From NCBI GenBank assembly GCA_019240655.1, contig JAFAXX010000125.1, forward strand, positions 1 to 38,641: a DNA stretch of 38,641 nucleotides. Reading direction: 5' to 3'. The notes under the pieces were generated by a model, which was not told the DNA's origin, made no database searches, and saw only the letters and a program-made list of their open reading frames with translations. Shown here one piece after another: positions 15,216 through 21,922 of the stretch. The translations under genes and the position numbers were made by a program. Origin of the DNA: Solirubrobacterales bacterium. GTDB lineage: Bacteria; Actinomycetota; Thermoleophilia; Solirubrobacterales; Solirubrobacteraceae. Position 1 is the stretch's first letter. Every line of letters begins with the position of its first letter.

Positions 15216-16148
15216 GTGCCTGAGGTGCGTGAGGCCTCCGCGGAGCAGGCTCGCTTCCTGGCCGAGCTGATCGACCACGGGTTGATCCTCCCGTCGGGGG
15301 TGCCCGGTGTCTATGGCCACAGTGCCGAGTTCGAGGACGTCCGGCTGCGGCTCGAGGCGCTGCTGACCCGCGCCGCGGTGGAGAATGGCGCCGAGCGCCT
15401 GCGCTTCCCCCCGCTGTTACCGCGCCGGCACTTCGAGCAGAGCGGGTACCTGAGCTCGTTTCCGCATCTGGCCGGCACGGTGTACGCGTTCGAGGGCGGC
15501 GAGCACGACGCCGAGGCGCAGGCCGAGCGCGCGAGCCGGCGCGAGGACTGGGACGAGTTCCAGCAGATGACCGACCTCACGCTGTTGCCGGCCGCGTGCT
15601 ACCCGGTATACCCGGCGATCGCCGCCCGCGGAGCGCTCCCCGCCGGCGGCGTGTTCGTCGAGGCCGGGGGCTCGTGGGTGTTCCGCCACGAGCCTTCCCA
15701 CGACCCGGCGCGGCGGCAGATGTTCCGCCAGCACGAGCTGGTCCGGATCGGCGATCCGGAAGTCGTCGCGGGGTGGCACGACGAATGGGCGCAGCGCGGC
15801 CTCGAGCTGCTGCGCCGGCTCGGCCTCGAGGCCGAGCTGGACAACGCCAGCGACCCGTTCTTCGGCCGCCGCGGGCGCATGCTCGCCACCAGTCAGCGCG
15901 ATCAGGCGCTGAAGCTCGAGATCCTCGCGCCGATCGCCGGGTCGGAGCCGACCGCGCTGGCGTCGTTCAACCAGCACCGCGATCACTTCACCGCCGCCTA
16001 CGGGATCGCGCTCGCCGGTGGCGGCGTCGCACACAGCGCCTGTGTCGGGTTCGGCCACGAGCGGATCGTGCTCGCGCTGCTGGGTGCCCATGGCCTCGAT
16101 CCGAGCCGCTGGCCGGCTTTGGCCCGGGAGGCGCTGTGGCGGTCCTGA
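15216..16148 (+). CDS. amino acid:[carrier protein] ligase (SerRS-like class II catalytic core)
   Basis: 310 residues from GTG 15216, with AAGGAG about 9 nt upstream. It is a class II aminoacyl-tRNA-synthetase catalytic core with no tRNA-binding domain: motif 2 FRHEPSHDPARRQMFRQHELVRIG (157-179) and motif 3 ACVGFGHERIVLALLG (275-290). Cys128 (PAACYP), Glu174 in motif 2 and Cys276 fit the Cys-Glu-Cys zinc site of atypical SerRS and of the characterised ligases (Bll0957 type). Those enzymes activate glycine or alanine with ATP and load it on the phosphopantetheine of a small carrier protein. The flanking carrier gene and DUF1839 support this. The amino acid cannot be read from sequence. The 3' end overlaps DUF1839 by 13 nt. 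Confidence 0.9.
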   Translation: MPEVREASAEQARFLAELIDHGLILPSGVPGVYGHSAEFEDVRLRLEALLTRAAVENGAERLRFPPLLPRRHFEQSGYLSSFPHLAGTVYAFEGGEHDAEAQAERASRREDWDEFQQMTDLTLLPAACYPVYPAIAARGALPAGGVFVEAGGSWVFRHEPSHDPARRQMFRQHELVRIGDPEVVAGWHDEWAQRGLELLRRLGLEAELDNASDPFFGRRGRMLATSQRDQALKLEILAPIAGSEPTALASFNQHRDHFTAAYGIALAGGGVAHSACVGFGHERIVLALLGAHGLDPSRWPALAREALWRS

Positions 16149-17122
16149 GCGCCACGGGGGACCGGCGCCTGCGCAGCCTGTCGGGGCAAGACCCCGCGGC
16201 CTATCGCCCGCATCCGCTGCACGGCGACGGCCGCACGTATCCGGAGACCAACTGCTACGCGGACATCGTGATCGAGCTGCTGCACGCGTGCGGCTACGAG
16301 CCGCTGGCGGCCTTCGGTCATCTCGTCCGGACCGACTTCGAGGGCGACCAGTGGACGTTCTTCAAGCCGCCGCCCGACGATCTGGAGCGGCTGTTCGGGA
16401 TCGACATCCACGAGATGCAGGCCTACCGCCCGCTGCCGGCGCAGATCGCCGAACAGCTCGAGCGGGGCCGTACGATGATCGTCGAGCTCGACTCGTGGCA
16501 TCTCCCGGACACCGCGGCGACCAGCTACCGCCGCGAGCACGTGAAGACCGCGGTCGCCGCCGACGCGATCGACATTCCGGGTGAGCGCCTGCGCTACTTC
16601 CACGGGGGCGGACTGCACGAGCTCCAGGGCGAGGACTACCGGGGCGCCTTCCGCCTCGACGGTCCGTCCTCCGGCGACGTGCTGCCCCCGTACACAGAGC
16701 TCGTGCGCTTCGACGGCGGGCCGGCCTTGCGCGGTGATGCGCTGCGGGAGGCCGCCCGCGAGCTCCTGGCCCGGCATCTGGCCCGGCGCCCGGGCGGGAA
16801 CCCGTTCGAGCGCTTCGGCACCCAGCTGGACCGGGAGTTGCCGGCGCTCCTGACGGGCAGCCTCGAGGAGTACCACGCCTACGCGTTCGCGACCGTGCGG
16901 ATGGCCGGCTCGGCGTTCGAGATCGCCGGCTCGCACGTCGAATGGCTGCTCGGGGCCGAGGCGGCGCCCGCCACCGGGCCCCTGCGCGAGATCGTCGGCG
17001 GTTGCAAGGCGCTGTCGTTCCGCCTCGCCCGCCGCCGCCGCTTCGATGCCGGGCCGCTCGTGCGGGCGCTGGCGGACGCGTGGAGCAACGCGATCAGCGC
17101 GCTGGACGGGGCCGTGCGGTGA
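16136..17122 (+). CDS. DUF1839 family protein, possible aminoacyl transferase
   Basis: 328 residues from GTG 16136 (GGGAGG just upstream), overlapping the ligase end by 13 nt. The family has no proven function. N-terminal block: YPETNCYADIVIELLHACGYEP, with Cys40 at a helix start, then TFFKPPPDDLERLFGIDIHEM. Second block: VELDSWHLPDTAATSYRREHVKTAVAADAID, with Asp119, His135 and Asp146. This Cys-helix, D-x-x-x-LP, Y-x-x-x-H, D order resembles BtrH-type papain-fold acyltransferases, which move an acyl group from a carrier protein to an aminoglycoside. I infer that Cys40 could accept the aminoacyl group. The C-terminal half is helical, with repeated Arg patches. The link to the carrier protein is contextual. 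Confidence 0.75.
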   Translation: MAVLSATGDRRLRSLSGQDPAAYRPHPLHGDGRTYPETNCYADIVIELLHACGYEPLAAFGHLVRTDFEGDQWTFFKPPPDDLERLFGIDIHEMQAYRPLPAQIAEQLERGRTMIVELDSWHLPDTAATSYRREHVKTAVAADAIDIPGERLRYFHGGGLHELQGEDYRGAFRLDGPSSGDVLPPYTELVRFDGGPALRGDALREAARELLARHLARRPGGNPFERFGTQLDRELPALLTGSLEEYHAYAFATVRMAGSAFEIAGSHVEWLLGAEAAPATGPLREIVGGCKALSFRLARRRRFDAGPLVRALADAWSNAISALDGAVR

Positions 17123-19665
17123 CCCTCTGGGCGGGGTGGGAGCTCGCGTCGGCTCCCCCCGGGCGCTACACCGACCCGACGCAGCTCGACGGCCTCGCCT
17201 GGCTGCCGGCGCAGGTGCCGGGCACCGCGGCCGCCGCGCTACGCGCCGCCGGGCTCTGGCACGCGGACGAGGAGCGTGACTTCGACCGTGAGGACTGGTG
17301 GTTCCGCGTGCAGTTCGAGACCGAGCCGCCCGCGGAGGACGAGGCACTGTGGCTGGTGCTGGAGGGCATCGCCACCGTGGCCGAGGTGTTCGTCAACGGG
17401 CGGTTGGTGCTCGAGAGCGACTCGATGTTCGCCGCCCACGCGCTCGAGGTCACCGACCGGCTTGCCCGGGTCAATGAACTCGCGATCCGCTGCCTGGCGC
17501 TGAGCCCGCTGCTCGCCGGCAGCCGCCGGCCGCGTGCGCGCTGGCGCACGCAGATCGTGGTCGAGCGCAACCTCCGCTTCTTCCGGACCATGCTGCTGGG
17601 CCGGGCGCCGGGGTTCGCTTCGGGCCCGGCGGCGGTCGGACCGTGGAAGCCGGTCCGCCTCGAGCGTCGCCGGGGCATCCGGGTCGAGGACTTGCGGCTG
17701 CGCAGCCGGCTCGAGCGGGGGGAGGGCAGGCTCGCGGTGTCCGCCCGGCTGCGCCGGCCGGCCGGTGCGCCCGCGCTCCGCGGGGCGGCGGTCGCGCTGA
17801 ACGGGCCGAGCGGGCGCCACGAGGCGGCGCTCGCGCTCGAGGAGCGCGGCGAGAGGGTGCTCCTCGCCGGCGCGCTGACCGTGCCCGAGGTGTCGGCCTG
17901 GTGGCCCCACACCCACGGCTCACCGGGGCTCTACGAGGCCGAGCTGGTGCTCGCCACCGACGGTGGCGAGCAGCGCCACCGCGGCGGACGGGTCGGCTTC
18001 CGCTCGTTGCAGTGGCCTTCGGCGCTCGAGCGCGACGGGCTTCAGCTGTCGGTCAACGGGACGCCGGTGTTTGCCCGCGGCGCCGTGTGGACACCGCCCG
18101 ACGTGGCGCTCCCGTGCTCTTCGCCTGAGCGGCTGCGGCCGGTGCTCGCGGCGGTGCTCCGCGGCGGGATGAACATGCTGCGCGTGCCCGGGATCGGCTG
18201 CTACGAGGGCGAGGCCTTCCACGATCTGTGCGACGAGCTCGGCATCCTGGTCTGGCAGGACTTCATGTTCGCCAACTTCGACTATCCGGCCGCCGATCCC
18301 GGGTTCCGAGCGGCGGTCGAGCGCGAGGCGCGCCAGCTCCTCGGCGCGATCGGGGGCCGACCCAGCCTGGCGATGCTGTGCGGCGGCAGCGAGGTCGCCC
18401 AGCAGGCGGCGATGATGGGGATCGATCCGACGAGCGCGATGGCCCCCCTCTACGAGCAGCTGCTGCCGGGGGTGATCGCCGAGGCGGAGGTGGAGGCGCC
18501 GTACGTGCCCTCGACGCCATGGGGCGGCGACCTTCCGTTCCGGCCGGGCGCCGGGATCGCGAACTACTACGGCGTCGGGGCCTACCGGCGGCCGCTCGAG
18601 GACGCCCGCCGCTGCGGCGTCCGCTTCGCCGCCGAGTGCCTGGCCTTCGCCAACGTGCCCGACGACGATGCGCTGGTGGAGATCTCCGCACTCGAAGGGC
18701 CGGCCATGAACGATCCGCGCTGGAAGCTCGGCGTCCCGCGTGACCCCGGGGCCGGCTGGGACTTCGAGGACGTCCGCGACCACTACCTGCGGGAATTCTT
18801 CGGGGCCGACACCGTGACGCTGCGCAGCGTCGACCCGGAGCGCTACCTGGCCCTCTCGCGGCAGGTCTCGGGCGAGGTGATGAGCGAGGTGCTCGGGGAG
18901 TGGCGGCGGGGCGCCTCGGCGTGCGGCGGCGCGCTAGTCCTGTGGCTGAAGGACCTCCGGCCCGGGGCCGGCTGGGGGCTGCTCGATCACCGCGGCGCGC
19001 CGAAGGTCGCCTACCACCACGTTCGCCGTGCCTGCGCCCCCGTGGCGGTGTGGAGCACCGACGAGGGGCTGGACGGCGTCGCCGTCCACCTCGCCAACGA
19101 CGGGCCGAGGCCGCAGGCGGCGACGCTCCGCGTGGCCATGTACCGCGACCTCGAGGTGCGCGTCGAGGAGATCGAGCGCGACGAGGTCCTCGCGCCGCAC
19201 AGCGGGCGTAGCGAGAACGTCGAGGCGCTGCTCGGCCGGTTCGTGGACGCCTCGTGGGCATATCGCTTCGGTCCGCCGGCTCAGGACCTGATCGTGGTCA
19301 GTCTCGAGCAGCGCGGCGCCGAGACGACCCGTCTGCTCTCGCAGTGCTTCCGCCTGCCCGCCGGGCGGCCGCCGGCCCGCGAGACGCCCGAGCAGCTGGG
19401 GCTGAGCGTCGCGCTGTCGGCGCTCGAGGACCGCGGCGCCCGGCTCACCGTCTCGGCACGCCGGTTCCTCTACGGCGTCCGGCCGCTGGTTCCGGGCTAC
19501 GCGCCCGACGACGACGCGTTCTCCGTCGAGCCGGGCCGGGCGCGGGAGGTGTGGTTGCGCCGAATCGAGTCGGCGGCGGCGCCCGGGCCGCCGCCGCCGC
19601 CGGCCGGCTGCGTGAGCGCGCTGAACCTGAGCGGGACCCTCGCCGTCACCGCGGCGACGGCGTAG
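17119..19665 (+). CDS. glycoside hydrolase family 2, beta-mannosidase-like
   Basis: 848 residues from GTG 17119, overlapping the DUF1839 stop (GTGA). A jelly-roll sugar-binding N-terminus (VPGTAAAALRAAGL, EDWWFRVQFE, LVLEGIATVAEVFVNG) and an Ig-like domain lead into a TIM barrel with GGMNMLRVPGIGCYEGEAFHDLCDELGILVWQDFMFAN, typical of beta-mannosidases. The acid/base would be Glu425 in CGGSEVAQQ, where the usual Asn before the Glu is Ser; the nucleophile would be Glu506 in RFAAECLAF. There is no signal peptide, so it is probably cytoplasmic. It closes the coupled cassette, suggesting that a sugar or glycoside is part of the unknown pathway. The substrate could be another beta-linked sugar. The stop TAG overlaps the next promoter. 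Confidence 0.87.
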   Translation: MTLWAGWELASAPPGRYTDPTQLDGLAWLPAQVPGTAAAALRAAGLWHADEERDFDREDWWFRVQFETEPPAEDEALWLVLEGIATVAEVFVNGRLVLESDSMFAAHALEVTDRLARVNELAIRCLALSPLLAGSRRPRARWRTQIVVERNLRFFRTMLLGRAPGFASGPAAVGPWKPVRLERRRGIRVEDLRLRSRLERGEGRLAVSARLRRPAGAPALRGAAVALNGPSGRHEAALALEERGERVLLAGALTVPEVSAWWPHTHGSPGLYEAELVLATDGGEQRHRGGRVGFRSLQWPSALERDGLQLSVNGTPVFARGAVWTPPDVALPCSSPERLRPVLAAVLRGGMNMLRVPGIGCYEGEAFHDLCDELGILVWQDFMFANFDYPAADPGFRAAVEREARQLLGAIGGRPSLAMLCGGSEVAQQAAMMGIDPTSAMAPLYEQLLPGVIAEAEVEAPYVPSTPWGGDLPFRPGAGIANYYGVGAYRRPLEDARRCGVRFAAECLAFANVPDDDALVEISALEGPAMNDPRWKLGVPRDPGAGWDFEDVRDHYLREFFGADTVTLRSVDPERYLALSRQVSGEVMSEVLGEWRRGASACGGALVLWLKDLRPGAGWGLLDHRGAPKVAYHHVRRACAPVAVWSTDEGLDGVAVHLANDGPRPQAATLRVAMYRDLEVRVEEIERDEVLAPHSGRSENVEALLGRFVDASWAYRFGPPAQDLIVVSLEQRGAETTRLLSQCFRLPAGRPPARETPEQLGLSVALSALEDRGARLTVSARRFLYGVRPLVPGYAPDDDAFSVEPGRAREVWLRRIESAAAPGPPPPPAGCVSALNLSGTLAVTAATA

Positions 19666-19668
19666 GAT
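19663..19668 (+). promoter_or_regulatory. -10 box fused to the GH2 stop codon
   Basis: TAGGAT begins with the TAG stop of the GH2 gene. It would give a leader of about 28 nt before ATG 19703, which has an AGGAGG site. Confidence 0.38.
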
Positions 19669-19669
19669 G

Positions 19670-19686
19670 CGCGGGGGTAACCCGCG
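19670..19686 (+). other. hairpin at the start of the 19703 leader
   Basis: CGCGGG, loop GGTAA, CCCGCG: a perfect 6-bp stem immediately after the likely -10 box and before the AGGAGG site at 19689-19694. It may stabilise the short leader or end the cassette transcript. Confidence 0.4.
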
Positions 19687-19702
19687 TCAGGAGGCTCGGA
19701 GG

Positions 19703-19927
19703 ATGTCGCGACTCATCAGGATGGACCACACCGGCCACACGACGCTGGCGGAGTGGACGGCCGAGGACCCCGCGAGCGTCGAGGCGGCGGTGGCCGCCTT
19801 CCACGCCGAGCTCGAGCAGGGCTACTTCGCGGTCGTCTCGGAGGGCGAGGGCCACGCCGAGCAGGTGCGGGAGCTGCCCCTCGAGGCGCCCGTGGTCATC
19901 CTCCGCCGGCCGATCGCCGGAGGCTAG
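19703..19927 (+). CDS. small protein of unknown function (74 aa)
   Basis: ATG 19703 follows AGGAGG at 8-nt spacing, a strong start. The sequence (MDHTGHTTLAEWTAEDPASVEAAVAAFHAELEQGYFAVV, ending EAPVVILRRPIAGG) has an alternating strand-helix-strand look, is acidic in the middle and is soluble. I recall similar small proteins in Thermoleophilia genomes but no assigned role. It is followed almost at once by a membrane protein whose only start candidates are unusual, so the two are probably one unit. No motif suggests a catalytic activity. Confidence 0.65.
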   Translation: MSRLIRMDHTGHTTLAEWTAEDPASVEAAVAAFHAELEQGYFAVVSEGEGHAEQVRELPLEAPVVILRRPIAGG

Positions 19928-19929
19928 AG

Positions 19930-20619
19930 ACGGCTACCGGGGGCTCGGCGCCGGCGACGGCCGGCCAGGCGCTTCCCGAGCTGGCGCGGGTCCATTGGCG
20001 CCCGCGCGCAGACGAACGCGCGCTGCGCCGCGCCGGCCGGCTGTGGACGCTCTCGACGGTCGCACACACGCTGCCGTTCCTCGCCGCGGCGGTGGTGCTG
20101 GGCGCGGCCGGGCCGATCACGCTGCCGTTCGCGCTGCTCTGCCTCGCCCACGCCTGGGCGATCCCCGAGCTCTACGCGGCTCGCGGAGCTCGCGTGCTCA
20201 AGCCGCAGCGGCCGGCGGGCGCGCCGGGCTCCGAGCAAGTCGCCCTCGGCTTGCTCGCCGATCTCGTCGGCCACGCCGCGCGGGAGCTGCACGGGCGGAG
20301 CGGGCTCGTGCTCGAGCGCGGCCGCCTGGGGGTGTGGCTGGTCGGCGAAGCCGGGGCGCTGCTGGTGCGGCCGGGCGGACGGCGGGTGCACTGCTACTGC
20401 GTGCGGGCGACCGATCGCCAGCTCCCGGCGTCGGATCGGATCGCGCACCTGCTGCTCGCCCTGCGGGCCGATGAGATCGGGTTCGTCACCCTGGCCAACC
20501 TCGCGTTCTCCGGGGCCCGCCGGCGGGTGCGCCGGCGACTCGACGGGCGCGCCCGCGCGGCGCTCGACGCCGCCACCCGTGCCGTGCCCGCGCCTCAGCC
20601 GGCGGCGGCGCGCAGCTGA
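19930..20619 (+). CDS. membrane-anchored protein of unknown function, probable ACG start
   Basis: 229 residues. A hydrophobic hairpin (TLSTVAHTLPFLAAAVVLGAAG and TLPFALLCLAHAWAIPELYAARG, about residues 42-85) is followed by a soluble domain with RSGLVLERGRLGVWLVGEAGALLVRPGGRRVHCYCVRA and a basic C-terminus. The family is unrecognised. The frame is clearly coding, but it has no ATG, GTG or TTG between 19756 and the inside of the first membrane helix (GTG 20092). GGAGG at 19919-19923 sits 6 nt before an ACG codon at 19930, which I take as the start. A distant GTG at 19753 would lie inside the previous gene. A sequencing or assembly base change (ATG to ACG) is an alternative. Confidence 0.58.
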   Translation, partial: TATGGSAPATAGQALPELARVHWRPRADERALRRAGRLWTLSTVAHTLPFLAAAVVLGAAGPITLPFALLCLAHAWAIPELYAARGARVLKPQRPAGAPGSEQVALGLLADLVGHAARELHGRSGLVLERGRLGVWLVGEAGALLVRPGGRRVHCYCVRATDRQLPASDRIAHLLLALRADEIGFVTLANLAFSGARRRVRRRLDGRARAALDAATRAVPAPQPAAARS

Positions 20620-20636
20620 CTGGTACCGATCGCCGC

Positions 20637-20670
20637 ATCCGGCCGAGCCGGGCCGCGCGGAGGGCCGGAT
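20637..20670 (+). terminator. stem-loop after gene 19930
   Basis: ATCCGGCC pairs perfectly with GGCCGGAT across an 18-nt loop, 17 nt after the stop codon. No T-run follows. Confidence 0.42.
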
Positions 20671-20695
20671 CGAAGCAAGTTTGTACCGAGGGCCA

Positions 20696-20896
20696 ATGCC
20701 GGGTCCCGAGGCGCGGGCGATGATGCTCCCCATGACCGCACCCATCCGCTCCTCCAGACTGCTGCTGGTGGCCGACCGGCGCACCGACGGGCCCGCCGCC
20801 GCCGTGCGGCGCTACCGGCTGGCCAGGCTCCGCCTCGAGGGCCGCCAAGCGGCCCCGCAGGCCCGTTTCGAGCACCTCAAGCGCGTATACGACTGA
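20696..20896 (+). CDS. possible small basic protein (66 aa)
   Basis: An open frame with ATG codons at 20696, 20720, 20723 and 20732, ending at TGA 20894-20896. The protein is rich in Arg (RRYRLARLRLEGRQAAPQARFEHLKRVYD) and has no recognisable motif. A TACCGA box lies 6 nt before the first ATG, close to the leaderless geometry seen elsewhere. It is listed because it fills an otherwise empty 328-nt gap, but open frames of this length are common at such GC content. Treat as tentative. Confidence 0.3.
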   Translation: MPGPEARAMMLPMTAPIRSSRLLLVADRRTDGPAAAVRRYRLARLRLEGRQAAPQARFEHLKRVYD

Positions 20897-20934
20897 CCCG
20901 CTCCGGGCCCGCGATCGGGGGTGGCCCGGAGCGC

Positions 20935-20940
20935 TACGCT
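20935..20940 (+). promoter_or_regulatory. -10 box of small membrane gene 20948
   Basis: TACGCT lies 7 nt before ATG 20948, with a locally T-rich spacer (TTGTTGT). Confidence 0.42.
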
Positions 20941-20947
20941 TTGTTGT

Positions 20948-21142
20948 ATGCAAACGCAACTCGAGCCTAGTCCGTCGCGTCCGCCGGTGGTTCGCCGGGC
21001 GGCCGCGGGCGTGGTCTTGCTCCTCGCTGGAGCACTGGCGGTGAAGCTCGTCATCGGCTTCGTGATGGCGATCTTCTGGACCGTGGTCGCGGTGGCCGTG
21101 GTCGTCGCGGTCCTCTGGGCGCTCAAGACGCTGGTTTGGTGA
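20948..21142 (+). CDS. small membrane protein (64 aa)
   Basis: A short polar N-terminus (MQTQLEPSPSRPPVVRRA) leads into a long hydrophobic stretch (AGVVLLLAGALAVKLVIGFVMAIFWTVVAVAVVVAVLWAL) that can form two membrane helices. No family is recognised. It probably shares a transcript with the zinc-ribbon membrane protein that starts 10 nt after its stop. ATG 20948 is supported by the -10 box 7 nt upstream; an upstream in-frame start at 20921 is less likely because it would precede this box. Confidence 0.6.
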   Translation: MQTQLEPSPSRPPVVRRAAAGVVLLLAGALAVKLVIGFVMAIFWTVVAVAVVVAVLWALKTLVW

Positions 21143-21152
21143 GGGCGGGCCC

Positions 21153-21452
21153 ATGGCTGACATGGGCCTGCTCGTCATCATGTTCTTCTTCGGCCTGGCC
21201 GGAGGGATCGTCGGGCGGATGAAGGGAAGCTCGTTCTTCCTCTGGTTCCTCGTCTCCGGCCTGATCCCGTTCTTTGGCCTGCTCGCGGCGGTCTGCTACC
21301 GCTGGGAGGACCGCGAGCTTCGCCGCCAGTGCCCGGGCTGTGGCCGCGTGGTCAAGCTGCACGACGCGCTGTGCATCAGCTGCGGAACCGAGCTCGAGTA
21401 CCCCGACGTGGCGATCGCCTCGGAAGCGAGCATGCGCGAGCGGGCGGCCTGA
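21153..21452 (+). CDS. membrane protein with C-terminal zinc ribbon (99 aa)
   Basis: Two membrane helices (LLVIMFFFGLAGGIVG and SSFFLWFLVSGLIPFFGLLAAVCY, separated by a short RMKG turn) are followed by a cytoplasmic zinc ribbon with CPGC and CISC pairs about 14 residues apart (QCPGCGRVVKLHDALCISCG). Such proteins may sense or scaffold at the membrane, but no role is known. It starts 10 nt after the upstream small membrane gene and is likely in the same operon. The start ATG 21153 keeps the first helix complete. Confidence 0.72.
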   Translation: MADMGLLVIMFFFGLAGGIVGRMKGSSFFLWFLVSGLIPFFGLLAAVCYRWEDRELRRQCPGCGRVVKLHDALCISCGTELEYPDVAIASEASMRERAA

Positions 21453-21458
21453 GCGCGA

Positions 21459-21483
21459 GGCCGGCAAAACGCGACCGCCGGCC
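21459..21483 (+). terminator. stem-loop after the zinc-ribbon gene
   Basis: GGCCGGC pairs with GCCGGCC over an 11-nt A-rich loop, 6 nt after the stop codon. Confidence 0.5.
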
Positions 21484-21798
21484 GGTGTGCCCCCGGTCCG
21501 GAGCGATCAAAACGTTCCTCGCGCCGCGCTGGGAGGGCCGCGGACGCGATCTCTGGCGATCAGCGACCACTAGCGCGGCCGCGGCCCGGGTCTCGAGGCT
21601 GGGAGGTACGAAATGTGCGGTCAGGCGGCCACCGCGCAGACCCGGACGCCCGGCGGCAGCGCCCGGGGCCGCCGGCCACAAGTCGTCAACACCGTTCACG
21701 GCCGATACCGCGCGATTCGATGGTGCTCCGGCCGGTGGCGCTGGGCGGCAGCCGGCGGCGGCGGCCGAGCCGGGCGTCCGGATGACCGGCCCCAGGGA

Positions 21799-21817
21799 GG
21801 CTGCGCGCAGCGCAGCC
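21799..21817 (+). other. perfect 8-bp hairpin between leader ORF and ilvB
   Basis: GGCTGCGC, loop GCA, GCGCAGCC. It starts 14 nt after the stop of the candidate leader ORF. It could be an attenuator stem, but no T-run follows. Confidence 0.35.
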
Positions 21818-21845
21818 CGAGACCGGCGAAACGAAAACCCGCTGG

Positions 21846-21851
21846 TACACT
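21846..21851 (+). promoter_or_regulatory. possible -10 box of ilvB
   Basis: TACACT lies 77 nt before ATG 21923. No clear -35 hexamer is present. Confidence 0.28.
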
Positions 21852-21922
21852 CGGCCTTCCGGCCGCGTGCGGCCCGTCCGCGCGCGCTTCAGACCCCTCA
21901 TCGCTGGAAGGAGGCGAGCGCC

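Larger units (their letters stand above)
21484..21922 (+). other. long ilvB upstream region, possible leader
   Basis: This is the longest gene-free stretch of the window (about 440 nt). It contains a possible 21-codon leader ORF at 21720-21785 (MVLRPVALGG and an Arg-rich tail) with a TACCGC box 8 nt before it. A perfect 8-bp hairpin lies at 21799-21817. A TACACT box at 21846-21851 may start the ilvB transcript, and a GGAAGGAGG ribosome-binding site precedes ATG 21923. Apart from these I see no T-box specifier, riboswitch core or conserved gene. Confidence 0.35.

Noticed and set aside
21484-21922. T-box riboswitch ahead of ilvB
   Set aside because: I see no T-box sequence (TGGNACCGCG type), specifier loop or antiterminator.
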